Assembly: GCF_001529295.1 (NCBI RefSeq)
Contig: NZ_LLWK01000034.1
Span: 186,001-250,000 of the forward strand
From: Flavobacterium sp. TAB 87
GTDB lineage: Bacteria; Bacteroidota; Bacteroidia; Flavobacteriales; Flavobacteriaceae
Length of the DNA stretch: 64,000 nucleotides
Direction of reading: 5' to 3'
Shown here: positions 27,471-36,961 of the stretch, piece by piece
Position numbering within the stretch: the stretch's first letter is position 1
How the letters are laid out: each line of letters begins with the position of its first letter
Program-made: the position numbers and the translations under genes
Notes under the pieces: generated by a model
The model's database searches: none
What the model was told of the DNA's origin: nothing
The model's input: the letters and a program-made list of their open reading frames with translations, nothing else

Positions 27471-28031
27471 ATGATTTTTAGAAAAGCTACAAACTTTGAT
27501 ATTGCTGGAGTGATTGAACTACAAAGTAGTTATTTACTTGCTAATATCGCCGAGGCAGAACGTGAAAATGGTTTTGTAACAACTCCGTTTACAATTGAAC
27601 AAATTGAGCAAGCTATTGCCATTGATGGTCTTTTTATTGCCGAAGATGAAAATAAAATTGTGGCTTATGCTTTTGCAGCATCATGGGATTATTTTTCGCA
27701 ATGGAAAATTTTCCCATTTATGGTTCGTCGTTTACCCTCTTTAGAATTTACAGCTGAAACCATAACAACCGAAAATAGTTTTCAGTATGGCCCAATTTGC
27801 ATTGACGAAAATTACCGAGGTTCGGGACTTTTTCAGCAACTTTTTGAGTTGATGCGAATTGAAATGAACAAACAGTATTCAATTGGTATCACTTTTATAA
27901 ATAAGATAAATAAACGTTCTTTTGAAGCGCACACCAAAAAACTTAAAATAAAGGTAATCGATCATTTTGAATTTAATGAAAACCATTATTATGGTTTAGC
28001 TTTTTTAACAAGTGAAACAGTTTTGGAATAA
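27471..28031 (+). CDS. GNAT-family acetyltransferase
   Basis: A 186-residue acetyltransferase of the GNAT fold. The start at 27471 (MIFRKATNFDIAGVIEL) matches the usual first strand and helix. The acetyl-CoA region is the stretch around PICIDENYRGSGLFQQLFEL, with the RGSGL loop, followed by FINKINKRSFEAHTKKLK. The substrate is unknown. It lies 67 bases after the symporter gene in the same direction, so it may share its transcript, but the gap and the extension from 27417 leave this open. Confidence 0.82.
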   Translation: MIFRKATNFDIAGVIELQSSYLLANIAEAERENGFVTTPFTIEQIEQAIAIDGLFIAEDENKIVAYAFAASWDYFSQWKIFPFMVRRLPSLEFTAETITTENSFQYGPICIDENYRGSGLFQQLFELMRIEMNKQYSIGITFINKINKRSFEAHTKKLKIKVIDHFEFNENHYYGLAFLTSETVLE

Positions 28032-28197
28032 TAGTACTGTAACATTTGCTTATCGGTTTTTAGTAAAAGGTTAATAATACAACTATAAAAATTTAAAAGT
28101 AGTTTATAGAAATAGTAGAATTTTATATTGTAATTTAAATTATTGACTATTTTTACCATGGCTTAACTGTGAGAAAATACTTAATTCAAAATTTAGC

Positions 28198-28443
28198 ATG
28201 AAAAAGAATGTACTCATTTGTACTTTAGTACTACTAAGCCAAATAATTGTAGCACAAACAACAACTACTAGCGGTAGTAATGTTCAATCTACTTTAACAT
28301 ATTCAGGAATTGAACTAAGTTCAGTAATCGCAATAGTTATTTCTTGGTCCCGAAACGAATCTATTGTTTTTGCAATTTTACATGGGATTCTCGGTTGGTT
28401 CTACGTACTTTACTTCGCTATTGTAAGGGCAAAAAGTAGCTAA
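28198..28443 (+). CDS. Small exported membrane protein
   Basis: An 81-residue protein with a signal peptide (MKKNVLICTLVLLSQIIVAQ), a short Thr/Ser-rich spacer, and a hydrophobic C-terminal region of one or two helices (SSVIAIVISWSRNESIVFAILHG quoted as SSVIAIVISWSRNE and ILGWFYVLYFAIVRAK). The GWFYVLYFAI ending recurs in small flavobacterial membrane proteins of unknown function. It stands alone between the acetyltransferase and the monooxygenase-like gene. Confidence 0.7.
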   Translation: MKKNVLICTLVLLSQIIVAQTTTTSGSNVQSTLTYSGIELSSVIAIVISWSRNESIVFAILHGILGWFYVLYFAIVRAKSS

Positions 28444-28517
28444 TTTTTTTATTTCATAACCTAATCAATAAAGAATATTTTATAAATGGATATTTTCGAA
28501 ACTAAAATTAAATAGTT

Positions 28518-28796
28518 ATGATTGCGATTACAGCTGTACTTAAAAGTAAATCCGAAAATGCGATTCAAGTTTTAGAAATGTTAAAGCTTTTGGTCACAGA
28601 AACCCGTAAAGAATCTGCGTGCAAACGCTATGATTTGCATTATACTGAAAATGATTTTATTATTTGGGAAGAATGGGAAAATCAAGAAGGTTTAGACCTA
28701 CACAATACTATGCCATACTTGCAACACTTTATTCAAGAAAGCACTGATTTATTGAGTCGAGAAATCACGATTTTTAAAACAGTTGACGTATTTTAA
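28518..28796 (+). CDS. Antibiotic biosynthesis monooxygenase (YgiN-like)
   Basis: A 92-residue ABM-family protein with the small dimeric alpha/beta-barrel fold. The pattern IAITAVLKSKSENAIQVLEML, then ESACKRYDLHYTENDFIIWEEWEN, then HNTMPYLQHFI is typical (each part quoted separately). Members such as YgiN act on quinols, and others degrade haem or oxidise polyketides; the actual substrate here is unknown. It is cytoplasmic and stands alone. Confidence 0.88.
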   Translation: MIAITAVLKSKSENAIQVLEMLKLLVTETRKESACKRYDLHYTENDFIIWEEWENQEGLDLHNTMPYLQHFIQESTDLLSREITIFKTVDVF

Positions 28797-28807
28797 TCGC
28801 ATAAAAA

Positions 28808-28838
28808 AAGCCTTACACAATAACATTGCATAAGGCTT
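28808..28838 (-). terminator. Terminator downstream of kdsB
   Basis: The stem AAGCCTTA/TAAGGCTT (28808-28815 and 28831-28838) with an inner CAAT/ATTG pairing is followed on the minus strand by a run of seven T. It lies 47 bases beyond the kdsB stop and 12 bases beyond the stop of the converging ABM gene. Confidence 0.75.
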
Positions 28839-28884
28839 AGCAAATAATTTTTATGTAAAAATATTTAGGTTAAGTACTTTACCC

Positions 28885-29619
28885 TCATCTCTTTTGCAGT
28901 ATCAAATTTGCTTTTTCTAAGTCTTCCGCCGTGTCAATTCCAATACTTACATGTGTGGTTTCCACCATTTTTATCCGTTTACCAAATTCTAAATAACGAA
29001 GTTGTTCCAGCTTTTCAGAAGCTTCTAGAGACTTCATAGGCAAATTATAAAAGTCTAATAAAGCTTGTTTGCGAAACGCGTAAATTCCGATGTGTTGAAA
29101 ATAACGAACTCCAACATTTACTTCTCTAGGATATGGAATCACTGAACGTGAAAAGTACAAAGCAAATTGCGATTGATCGACTACGACCTTCACATTATTT
29201 GGATTATTAATTTCCTCTTCATTGGTAATTTCTCGCATAAGCGAAGCTAAATCAACCTTGTTTTCGGTATCGTTTCTAAATACCTGAATTAATTCTTGTA
29301 AAGGTTCTGCTGCAGTAAACGGCTCGTCGCCTTGCACGTTTACCACAATATCAACCGCTAAGTTTTCAACTGCTTCTGCAATTCGATCGCTACCCGATTC
29401 GTGTTCTTTAATACTCCTGATTGCTTTTCCGCCATGAGAAACAATTTCATCAAAAATTAAATCAGAATCTGTAACCACAAAAACATCATCAAATAATTTT
29501 GTGGCAACAGTAGCTTCGTACGTTCGAAGAATTACCGTCTTACCTCCTAAATCTTGGAGTAATTTGGCAGGGAACCGTGTGGAGGCATAACGCGCAGGAA
29601 TGACAGAAATAATTTTCAT
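28885..29619 (-). CDS. kdsB: 3-deoxy-manno-octulosonate cytidylyltransferase
   Basis: A 244-residue cytoplasmic enzyme that activates Kdo as CMP-Kdo for lipopolysaccharide inner-core synthesis. It has the N-terminal nucleotide motif [28 protein letters not shown], the metal region VNVQGDEPF, and the sugar-binding [12 protein letters not shown] and [15 protein letters not shown]. The length is normal. It follows glmM by 38 bases on the same strand and is probably co-transcribed with it, linking two envelope-sugar enzymes. The KdsC-like gene at 15351 supplies the preceding step. Confidence 0.96.
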   Translation of the reverse strand: MKIISVIPARYASTRFPAKLLQDLGGKTVILRTYEATVATKLFDDVFVVTDSDLIFDEIVSHGGKAIRSIKEHESGSDRIAEAVENLAVDIVVNVQGDEPFTAAEPLQELIQVFRNDTENKVDLASLMREITNEEEINNPNNVKVVVDQSQFALYFSRSVIPYPREVNVGVRYFQHIGIYAFRKQALLDFYNLPMKSLEASEKLEQLRYLEFGKRIKMVETTHVSIGIDTAEDLEKANLILQKR

Positions 29620-29657
29620 ATGGAAATCTTCAATACATTAAAACAGAACACAACTTA

Positions 29658-31046
29658 CTAAATTCCAGCAATTTGCTTAATTTCATCTACAATTCGAACT
29701 GCTAAAACATCAGCTTCTTTTTGCGTAGGCGCTTCCGTGTAAATTCTGATAATTGGTTCTGTATTTGATTTTCTCAAGTGAACCCATTCTTTTTCAAAAT
29801 CAATTTTCACACCATCAACAGTCGAAATATCTTCGTTTTTATATTTGCTCGTCATTTGTTCTAAGATAGCGTCTACATCAATTTGTGGTGTCAATTCTAT
29901 CTTATTCTTACTCATATAATATTCAGGATACGATGCACGCAAAGCAGAAACGCTCATTTTTAAATTAGCTAAATGCGTTAAAAACAACGCCACTCCAACC
30001 AAACTATCGCGTCCGTAGTGCAATTCAGGATAAATAATTCCGCCGTTTCCTTCTCCACCAATAACGGCATTATTTTTCTTCATTAATTCTACCACATTTA
30101 CTTCTCCAACAGCACTCGCTTCATACGAACCACCTCTTTTTACAGTTACATCACGCAAAGCTCGAGACGATGACATATTAGAAACCGTATTTCCTGGAGT
30201 TTTACTCAGTACATAATCGGCGCAAGCCACCAAAGTATATTCTTCGCCAAACATTTCGCCGTCTTCACAAACAAATGCCAAACGGTCCACATCTGGATCT
30301 ACCACAACACCTAAATCTGCTTTTTCTTTAACTACCAATTCAGAAATATCGGTTAAATGCTCTTTTAACGGCTCTGGATTATGAGGAAAATGACCGGTTG
30401 GCTCGCAATATAATTTTACGACTTCCACGCCCATCAATTCTAATAATCTCGGAATGATGATTCCGCCTGAAGAATTTACGCCATCCACAACTACTTTAAA
30501 TTTTGCTGCTTTTACGGCATCAACATCAACCAAAGGCAAATTTAAAACTTCGTCTATATGAATGTCCATATAGGCATCATTCGTCGTAATTTCTCCCAAA
30601 GAATCTACATCCGAGAAATCGAAAGCTTCTGCATCGGCAATTTCAAGAATTTTAGCACCATCAGCACCACTTAAAAACTCCCCTTTAGCGTTCAATAACT
30701 TCAATGCATTCCACTCTTTTGGATTATGGGAAGCCGTCAAAATAATTCCACCATCTGCTTTTTCTAAAGGCACAGCCACTTCAACAGTTGGCGTGGTAGA
30801 AAGACCTAAATCAATTACATTTATTCCTAATCCAATCAAGGTATTAACTACCAAATTATGAATCATTGGTCCAGAGATACGGGCGTCACGACCAACAACG
30901 ACAGTTAATTTTTGCTTGTCTGAATTTTGTTTTAAAAAAGTACCGTATGCCGACGCAAATTTTACAGCATCAACAGGCGTAAGATTATCGCCCACCTTGC
31001 CACCAATTGTTCCGCGTATACCTGATATAGATTTTATTAGAGTCAT
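29658..31046 (-). CDS. glmM: Phosphoglucosamine mutase
   Basis: A 462-residue alpha-D-phosphohexomutase. The active-site phosphoserine motif is TASHNPKEWNALKLL near residue 100, the metal loop is VDPDVDRLAFV, the sugar-specificity loop is GGEGNGGIIYPELH, and the C-terminal phosphate-binding loop is RKSNTEPIIRIYTEAP. It should convert glucosamine-6-phosphate to glucosamine-1-phosphate for UDP-GlcNAc. A phosphomannomutase or phosphoglucomutase role cannot be fully excluded by eye. It is upstream of kdsB on the same strand. Confidence 0.9.
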   Translation of the reverse strand: MTLIKSISGIRGTIGGKVGDNLTPVDAVKFASAYGTFLKQNSDKQKLTVVVGRDARISGPMIHNLVVNTLIGLGINVIDLGLSTTPTVEVAVPLEKADGGIILTASHNPKEWNALKLLNAKGEFLSGADGAKILEIADAEAFDFSDVDSLGEITTNDAYMDIHIDEVLNLPLVDVDAVKAAKFKVVVDGVNSSGGIIIPRLLELMGVEVVKLYCEPTGHFPHNPEPLKEHLTDISELVVKEKADLGVVVDPDVDRLAFVCEDGEMFGEEYTLVACADYVLSKTPGNTVSNMSSSRALRDVTVKRGGSYEASAVGEVNVVELMKKNNAVIGGEGNGGIIYPELHYGRDSLVGVALFLTHLANLKMSVSALRASYPEYYMSKNKIELTPQIDVDAILEQMTSKYKNEDISTVDGVKIDFEKEWVHLRKSNTEPIIRIYTEAPTQKEADVLAVRIVDEIKQIAGI

Positions 31047-31071
31047 TTTTATGAATTATGGTTATCAATTA

Positions 31072-31079
31072 CAAATATA
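31072..31079 (-). promoter_or_regulatory. Bacteroidota -7 box (TATATTTG)
   Basis: On the minus strand an exact TAnnTTTG match lies 25 bases before the glmM ATG. A TTTG sits 15 bases further upstream (31095-31098), so a short-spaced -33/-7 pair is possible. Confidence 0.55.
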
Positions 31080-31228
31080 ATAGTTGCAAACTGACAAACT
31101 AGTAAAAAAAATAAAAATGCGTGACTTTTCCTTAATAAAACGGGAGTTCACTTTAAATTTTAAATTTCTATATTTACAATACTAATATTAGGAACTCAGT
31201 ATCTAATTCCTCATCACCTTCTAAATAA

Positions 31229-31810
31229 ATGAATTTCCTAGCACACATCTATCTTTCTGGCGACAACGATCTCATTAAAATTGGCAATTTTATGGCCGAT
31301 GGTATTCGTGGAAAACAGTTTGAAACCTATCCTACTTTAATTCAAAAAGGAATTTTATTGCATAGAGAAATTGATACGTATACAGATGCACATCCCGTAT
31401 TTAGACAAAGTACCAAAAAACTACACGAAAATTACCACCATTATTCAGGCGTAATTGTAGACATTTTTTACGATCACTTTTTAGCTAAAAATTGGTCGAT
31501 CTATTCGGATGAGAAATTAGAGGATTATGTGCAGCGCTTTTATACTTCCCTACATGATAATTACGAATTGCTTTCGGAAAGAACTCAAAAATTAATGCCC
31601 ATTATGATCCGAGAAAACTGGTTGGGCATTTATAAAAGTATTGAAGGTATGCAACACATTTTGACACAAATGGATAGACGAACAAAAAATCTATCAAAAA
31701 TGCAGTTCGCTACGACTGAACTTATTTCAAATTATGATATTTTTGAAGCAGATTTCACTCTGTTTTTTGAAGATTTACGAAATCATTGTGCAAAAAAACT
31801 ACTATTATGA
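31229..31810 (+). CDS. AcpH-like acyl carrier protein phosphodiesterase
   Basis: A 193-residue protein of the DUF479/AcpH family, HD-like phosphodiesterases that remove the 4'-phosphopantetheine arm from acyl carrier protein. The family features are MNFLAHIYLSGDN, IGNFMADGIRGK, HREIDTYTDAHPVFRQ and VIVDIFYDHFLAKNW, which carry the His and Asp ligands. It overlaps the start of the ggt gene by four bases (ATGA), so the two should be translated together. No functional link to glutathione degradation is obvious. Confidence 0.88.
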   Translation: MNFLAHIYLSGDNDLIKIGNFMADGIRGKQFETYPTLIQKGILLHREIDTYTDAHPVFRQSTKKLHENYHHYSGVIVDIFYDHFLAKNWSIYSDEKLEDYVQRFYTSLHDNYELLSERTQKLMPIMIRENWLGIYKSIEGMQHILTQMDRRTKNLSKMQFATTELISNYDIFEADFTLFFEDLRNHCAKKLLL

Positions 31811-33492
31811 AAAAGATATGCTTTTCAATTTTGTTTGTATCCAGTTTTTGCATTGCGCAAAACACAATACATAAACCAACTGGACTGGTCGCTACCAAAG
31901 CAATGGTTGTTTCTGCGCGTGAAGAAGCTTCGAAAATTGGAGTGGCAATTATGCAAAAAGGCGGAAATGCTTTTGATGCAATGGTCGGAACCGAATTAGC
32001 ACTCGCAGTTGCGTATCCGTACGCGGGAAATATAGGCGGTGGTGGTTTTATGGTTTATCGAAAAGCAAACGGCGAAGTGGGCTCTCTAGATTACCGAGAA
32101 AAAGCACCATTAGCGGCTTCAAAAGATATGTTTTTGGATAAAGATGGAAAAGTAATTGCAGGTAAGAGTACAGCAACTGCTTTAGCAATTGGAGTTCCAG
32201 GAACTGTTGCCGGAGTTTTTGCAGTCCACAAAAAACTGGGCTCTTTACCCATGTCTGAAATTTTAGATTTGGTTATTGCACTTGCCGAAAAAGGAGTTGT
32301 GGTAACGCAAAAACAAGAAAAAAGATTACACGAGTACCGAGACGTAATTATCAGTCGCAACGGAGCTACTACTTTTTTTGCAAAACCGTATTACGCAAAC
32401 GACACGATTAAATATCCTGCTTTAGCAGCAACCTTAAAACGAATTCAGAAAAACGGAAAAGACGAGTTTTACAAAGGAAGAACAGCTAAAATATTAGTGG
32501 AATACCTTCAAAAAAGAGGCGGAATTATCACGCTTGCAGATTTATCACAATACGAAGCCAAATGGAGAAAACCACTTCAGTTTGACTATAAAGATCTAAA
32601 AATTACCTCGATGGCTCCGCCAAGTAGTGGTGGAATTTGCATGGCGCAAATTATGAAAATGATAGTTCCTTTCGAAATTTCAAAAATGGGACACAATAAG
32701 GAACAAGCAATTAGTGTACTTGTTGAAGCCGAAAGACGTGCTTACGCCGATCGCAGTGACTTTTTAGGTGATCCCGATTTTGTCAAAATACCTATTAAAC
32801 AACTACTCTCTGATTCGTATTTAAAAGACCGAATGAGTAGTTTTGATCCTGCGAAAGCAAGTTTATCTGCTGACATTAAATCTGGAAAAATTGAATATGC
32901 TGAAAGTACAGAAACAACCCACTATTCTATTGTTGACCAATTTGGTAATGCTGTTGCGGCAACAACTACCATTAATGACGGCTTTGGTTCTAAATATTAT
33001 TGTGATGAATTGGGATTCTTTTTAAACAACGAAATGGACGATTTTAGCGCTAAACCAGGCGTGCCTAATATGTTTGGTTTAGTCGGAAATAAAGCCAATA
33101 GTATTGCGCCTCAAAAACGAATGCTAAGTTCGATGACGCCAACAATCGTCGAAAAAAATGATGATCTATTTATGGTCGTTGGTTCTCCAGGAGGTTCTAC
33201 CATAATTACCTCTGTTTTACAAACTATTTTAAATGTTTACGAGTACAATATGAGCATGCAAGAAGCCGTAAATGCCCCTCGTTTTCATCATCAATGGTTG
33301 CCTGACGAAATTACTTTTGAACCCAATACTTTTGATCAAATTACTTTGGATCATTTAAAAGCAAAAGGATATTTAATCAATGAGAAAAACACGCCTGTGA
33401 TTGGTAAAGTTGATGCTATTTTGGTTCTTCAAAATAAAACATTAGAGGGCGGTGCCGATTTTAGAGGTGATGATAAAGCGGTCGGATTTTAA
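31807..33492 (+). CDS. ggt: Gamma-glutamyltransferase
   Basis: A 561-residue exported enzyme that cleaves glutathione and transfers the gamma-glutamyl group. It has a signal peptide (MKKICFSILFVSSFCIAQ), the large-subunit motif GGNAFDAMVGTELALAV followed by YAGNIGGGGFMVYR, and the self-cleavage site with the nucleophile Thr in ESTETTHYSIVDQFGNAVA (quoted as ESTETTHYSIVD). The small-subunit region contains LNNEMDDFSAKPGVPN and VVGSPGGSTIITSV. It should act in the periplasm. The start at 31807 is fixed by the signal peptide and the ATGA overlap with the AcpH-like gene. Confidence 0.95.
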   Translation: MKKICFSILFVSSFCIAQNTIHKPTGLVATKAMVVSAREEASKIGVAIMQKGGNAFDAMVGTELALAVAYPYAGNIGGGGFMVYRKANGEVGSLDYREKAPLAASKDMFLDKDGKVIAGKSTATALAIGVPGTVAGVFAVHKKLGSLPMSEILDLVIALAEKGVVVTQKQEKRLHEYRDVIISRNGATTFFAKPYYANDTIKYPALAATLKRIQKNGKDEFYKGRTAKILVEYLQKRGGIITLADLSQYEAKWRKPLQFDYKDLKITSMAPPSSGGICMAQIMKMIVPFEISKMGHNKEQAISVLVEAERRAYADRSDFLGDPDFVKIPIKQLLSDSYLKDRMSSFDPAKASLSADIKSGKIEYAESTETTHYSIVDQFGNAVAATTTINDGFGSKYYCDELGFFLNNEMDDFSAKPGVPNMFGLVGNKANSIAPQKRMLSSMTPTIVEKNDDLFMVVGSPGGSTIITSVLQTILNVYEYNMSMQEAVNAPRFHHQWLPDEITFEPNTFDQITLDHLKAKGYLINEKNTPVIGKVDAILVLQNKTLEGGADFRGDDKAVGF

Positions 33493-33586
33493 GTCGTTAT
33501 CTTAAATGAATTTTCACTGTTATTTTCGGCATTTAAAATATACCTAGAATAAAAGCGTAAAGGTCCGTATTTAAAATTGTAAGGTC

Positions 33587-33594
33587 TAAATTTG
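33587..33594 (+). promoter_or_regulatory. Bacteroidota -7 box (TAAATTTG)
   Basis: An exact TAnnTTTG match followed by C lies 27 bases before the ATG of the ClC gene. Confidence 0.55.
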
Positions 33595-33621
33595 CAGAAT
33601 TACTAAATTTTCAAAATAAAC

Positions 33622-35403
33622 ATGTTAAAAAAATACTTTAGAAAACTAGAAAGCATAATCGCAATGTCGCAGTCTATTATGACGCCAAAGCAATTTATAT
33701 TTCTAGCGAGTGTTCTAATTGGTATTACGTGTGGTTTGGCGGTTATTGTGCTTAAAACATTTGCTCATAGCGTATTTTCTTTCGCCACATACATTAACGG
33801 AATTTTAAAATTAAGTTTCATCAACAGTATTCTACCCATAATTGGTATTTTACTAACTGTCTTTGTGGTGAAACGACTCTTAAATGGTTCTATCGAAAAA
33901 GGAACTTCTCAAATTTTATATACAATCGCCAAAAAGGCCAGTATTATTCCGCGTAAACAAATGTATGCGCAAATTATGACGAGCTCGTTAACTGTAGGTT
34001 TAGGAGGTTCCGCTGGTTTAGAAAGTCCGATTGTTGTAACTGGTGCTGCTTTTGGGTCTAATTTTGCGCAAAATTATAAATTAGGCTATCGCGATCGCAC
34101 GCTATTAATTGGTTGTGGAGTTGCGGCTGGAATTTCAGCTGCTTTTAATGCTCCGATTGCAGGTGTGCTTTTTGCCATTGAAGTCTTGTTGGTTGATGTG
34201 AGCATAGCTGCTTTTATTCCGATCATGATTGCTGCTGCAACGGGTGCCATTGTCTCGGCAGTTGCATTAGATGAAAATATATTATTATCCTTTAGAGAGC
34301 AAGAAGCTTTTAATTTTTATAACGTTCCGTTTTACGTACTTCTAGGTATTGTAACCGGCTTTATGGCGGTTTATTATTCACGCAATTTCCAAAAAGTAGA
34401 GCATTATTTTGCAAAGATGAAGGTGGGTATTTATCGAAAGGCTTTAATCGGTTCTTCACTTTTAGCACTTCTGATATTCGTATTCCCAACATTGTTTGGT
34501 GAAGGTTATGAAAGTATTAAAACCTTGGCCGAAGATCCCGCGAAGCTAATGGAGAATACGCTTTTTGAAGACTTTAGACACAATCCTTGGGTGTTGTTGT
34601 TTTTTGTTGGAGGAGCAATGATGATGAAAGTTTTTGCATCTGGACTTACCATTGGAAGTGGTGGAAATGGTGGGAACTTTGCTCCTGCCCTATTTTTAGG
34701 TTCGTACTTAGGCTTCTTTTTTTCTAAGTTTTTAAATTTAACCGGCTTGACTAATTTACCAGTCAGTAATTTTACAATGGTTGGCATGGCCGGAATTCTG
34801 AGTGGATTGTTTCATGCACCATTGACCGGAATATTTTTAATTGCCGAAATTACGGGCGGTTATAGTCTGATGATTCCACTTATGATTGTTTCTTCGATCA
34901 GTTTTGCAATTTCTAAACGATTCGAGAAATACTCTTTGGATGTAAAAGGATTAGCCAAAAAGGGTCACGTTTTTACCAGCAACAAAGATTCAAACATCTT
35001 AACAACTTTAGACATTGACTCCTTGATTCAAACAGATTATTTGACTGTAACTGCTGATGAAAATTTAGACAAATTAGTCGATTTAATTTCCCACTCCAAT
35101 CAAACTGTTTTTGCTGTAGTCAATAAAGAAAAAGAGTTAGAAGGAGTCGTACATTTTAATGACGTTCGCGAAATTATTTTCAACCAATATCGCGTTAAAT
35201 ACACGCTAATCAAAGACATAATGAGACCGCCACCAGATACAATTTACTCGATTGACAGCATGGAAGTGGTGATGAATAAATTCGAAAAATGCAAAAGGTC
35301 TCATTTACCAGTGGTCAAAAATGGCAAGTATTACGGATTTATTTCTAAGTCGATTGCCTTGGAAGCGTATCGTACTAAATTGCGAGCGATGACGATTGAG
35401 TGA
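33622..35403 (+). CDS. ClC-family chloride transporter with CBS pair
   Basis: A 593-residue membrane protein with a ClC core (about residues 25-440) and two cytoplasmic CBS domains at the end. The anion-path motifs are present as GLGGSAGLESPIV, with the gating Glu at 134, and GSGGNGGNFAPALFLG. At the position of the inner proton-carrying Glu of E. coli ClC the sequence is FAIEVLL (E187-V188), so Val replaces that Glu. This suggests a channel-like or uncoupled protein and not a strict Cl-/H+ exchanger. The CBS regions may bind nucleotides. It is a single gene with its own promoter. Confidence 0.92.
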   Translation: MLKKYFRKLESIIAMSQSIMTPKQFIFLASVLIGITCGLAVIVLKTFAHSVFSFATYINGILKLSFINSILPIIGILLTVFVVKRLLNGSIEKGTSQILYTIAKKASIIPRKQMYAQIMTSSLTVGLGGSAGLESPIVVTGAAFGSNFAQNYKLGYRDRTLLIGCGVAAGISAAFNAPIAGVLFAIEVLLVDVSIAAFIPIMIAAATGAIVSAVALDENILLSFREQEAFNFYNVPFYVLLGIVTGFMAVYYSRNFQKVEHYFAKMKVGIYRKALIGSSLLALLIFVFPTLFGEGYESIKTLAEDPAKLMENTLFEDFRHNPWVLLFFVGGAMMMKVFASGLTIGSGGNGGNFAPALFLGSYLGFFFSKFLNLTGLTNLPVSNFTMVGMAGILSGLFHAPLTGIFLIAEITGGYSLMIPLMIVSSISFAISKRFEKYSLDVKGLAKKGHVFTSNKDSNILTTLDIDSLIQTDYLTVTADENLDKLVDLISHSNQTVFAVVNKEKELEGVVHFNDVREIIFNQYRVKYTLIKDIMRPPPDTIYSIDSMEVVMNKFEKCKRSHLPVVKNGKYYGFISKSIALEAYRTKLRAMTIE

Positions 35404-35442
35404 TTTTTTTATTTTTAGCAATTAAAAAATTTTCGAAGAAAA

Positions 35443-36168
35443 GTGAAAATAATAACTTGGAATTGCAATATGGCTTTTCGTATAAAGGCAAATTATATAC
35501 TAGGACATCATCCTGATATATTAATTATTCCCGAATGTGAACATCCAGATAAACTAAGGTTTCAAGAAGGTACAATTTTGCCATCAGATACATTTTTGTA
35601 CGGCAGTAATAAAAACAAAGGCTTAGGTGTCTTTTCTTACAGCGATTTTAAACTTCAGTTAATTGAACAGCATAACACTCAATTTAAAAATGTAATACCA
35701 TTAAGAGTATTTAATGACTCCCATGAATTTACTATGCTGGCAATTTGGGCAAATAATCCACAAGACAAGGATGGCGCCTACATCACTCAAGTTTGGAAAG
35801 CAATAAATTTTTATGAAAATATACTGGGTGAAAAAACTATATTAATTGGTGATTTTAACAGTAACACTATTTGGGATAAAGCTAGAAGAATAGGAAATCA
35901 TTCTTGTGTTGTTGAAAAATTAGAAGAGAAAAATATTCTTAGCACTTATCATCAATTTTATAATTGTGAACAAGGAAAAGAACTACATCCTACCTTGTAT
36001 ATGTACCGCCATCAAACTAGACCGTATCACATAGATTATTGTTTTGCTTCATCTGACTTAATAAGAAAATTAATTAAAGTTGAAGTTGGTCAATTTGATG
36101 AATGGATACATTTTAGTGATCATAGTCCTTTAATCGTAGAATTTGATTTACAAAAAATAGAAAAATGA
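35443..36168 (+). CDS. Endonuclease/exonuclease/phosphatase family protein
   Basis: A 241-residue single-domain member of the EEP superfamily. The start is a GTG at 35443, which places the first strand KIITWNCNMAFR correctly. Further motifs are DILIIPECE with the metal Glu, ILIGDFNSNTIWD with Asp and Asn, and HIDYCFASSDL and SDHSPLIVEF with the catalytic His. It could act on nucleic acid or on phosphoesters; the target is unknown. It lies 39 bases after the ClC gene and overlaps the next gene by four bases (ATGA). Confidence 0.88.
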   Translation: MKIITWNCNMAFRIKANYILGHHPDILIIPECEHPDKLRFQEGTILPSDTFLYGSNKNKGLGVFSYSDFKLQLIEQHNTQFKNVIPLRVFNDSHEFTMLAIWANNPQDKDGAYITQVWKAINFYENILGEKTILIGDFNSNTIWDKARRIGNHSCVVEKLEEKNILSTYHQFYNCEQGKELHPTLYMYRHQTRPYHIDYCFASSDLIRKLIKVEVGQFDEWIHFSDHSPLIVEFDLQKIEK

Positions 36169-36680
36169 ATTATAACTTCAGAAAGGCAACACTAAAAGAT
36201 GCCAACATAATTTGGACGATTTTAGAGCAAGCCATCAACCGTAGAAAACAAGACGGAAGTGAGCAGTGGCAAGATGGTTATCCCAATATTTCAGTAGTGA
36301 AAAATGATCTACAGAAAGAGGCAGGATATGTTTTAACAGATAATGATTTGATTATTGGGTATGCCTCGATTGTTTTTAATGACGAACCTGCTTATTCCGA
36401 ATTGAACGGAACTTGGTTGACTACTGGTCATTTTGCTGTACTCCATCGTTTGGCACTTTCTGAAGATTCTCTAGGAAAAGGTTTGGCTAAAAAAATAATG
36501 CTTTACGCTGAAGAAGTAGCTGCAGCAAACAATATTTTCAGTATAAAAGTAGATACTAATTTCGATAATATTCCAATGCTGAAAATTTTCGAAAAACTGG
36601 GTTATATCTATTGCGGCGAAGTTGAATTTAGAGGAAGTAAACGAAAAGCTTTCGAAAAAGTACTTACTCCTATAGCTTAG
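36165..36680 (+). CDS. GNAT-family acetyltransferase
   Basis: A 171-residue acetyltransferase. The GNAT pattern is clear: YNFRKATLKDANIIWTIL at the start, then HFAVLHRLALSEDSLGKGLAKKIM with the acetyl-CoA loop, and IKVDTNFDNIPMLKIFEKLGY, which is typical of this subgroup (each quoted as part). The substrate is unknown. Its ATG overlaps the stop of the EEP gene, so the pair is probably translated together. Confidence 0.88.
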   Translation: MNYNFRKATLKDANIIWTILEQAINRRKQDGSEQWQDGYPNISVVKNDLQKEAGYVLTDNDLIIGYASIVFNDEPAYSELNGTWLTTGHFAVLHRLALSEDSLGKGLAKKIMLYAEEVAAANNIFSIKVDTNFDNIPMLKIFEKLGYIYCGEVEFRGSKRKAFEKVLTPIA

Positions 36681-36736
36681 TAAAGTACAACTAACCTTAC
36701 TTTAAAATTTTTAAACGAACTGAAATTTGCCGCTGA

Positions 36737-36912
36737 TTAAAAGGACTTCCAGATATTAAAATCTTTTTCATTTTTTTTTATCTTGGCAAAATAGATGCTT
36801 ACATAGAAGGTCGAAATTGGTACACTACCAAGAAGGCTAGCCAAAATTATATCTCCACCAGAAAACGAAAATCCTAATCTATTTGGCGTTTTTTTATGCC
36901 CTTTTTTAACAT
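36737..36912 (-). pseudogene. Possible frameshifted small membrane protein
   Basis: On the minus strand a frame that begins only at a TTG (36973) encodes a protein-like end: KTPNRLGFSFSGGDIILA followed by a hydrophobic stretch SLLGSVPISTFYVSIYF and a basic tail. A proper ATG (36912, MLKKGIKK) lies in another frame that runs into it at a seven-T run (36889-36895); one extra base there would join them into a protein of about 58 residues. This may be a decayed gene, a slippage site or a sequencing error. It is also possible that the whole frame is chance, since the family is not recognised. Confidence 0.3.
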
Positions 36913-36953
36913 AAAGTTCTAAACTGTAGTACCAAAAGAATAAATCAAAATGG

Positions 36954-36961
36954 TAACTTTG
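36954..36961 (+). promoter_or_regulatory. Bacteroidota -7 box (TAACTTTG)
   Basis: An exact TAnnTTTG match 15 bases before the uvrA ATG at 36977, giving a leader of about ten bases. It rules out the longer uvrA start at 36950. Confidence 0.55.

Noticed and set aside
31786..31806. Longer start for ggt
   Set aside because: The ATG at 31807 gives the full signal peptide and the usual ATGA overlap; the added residues would lie inside the AcpH-like gene end.
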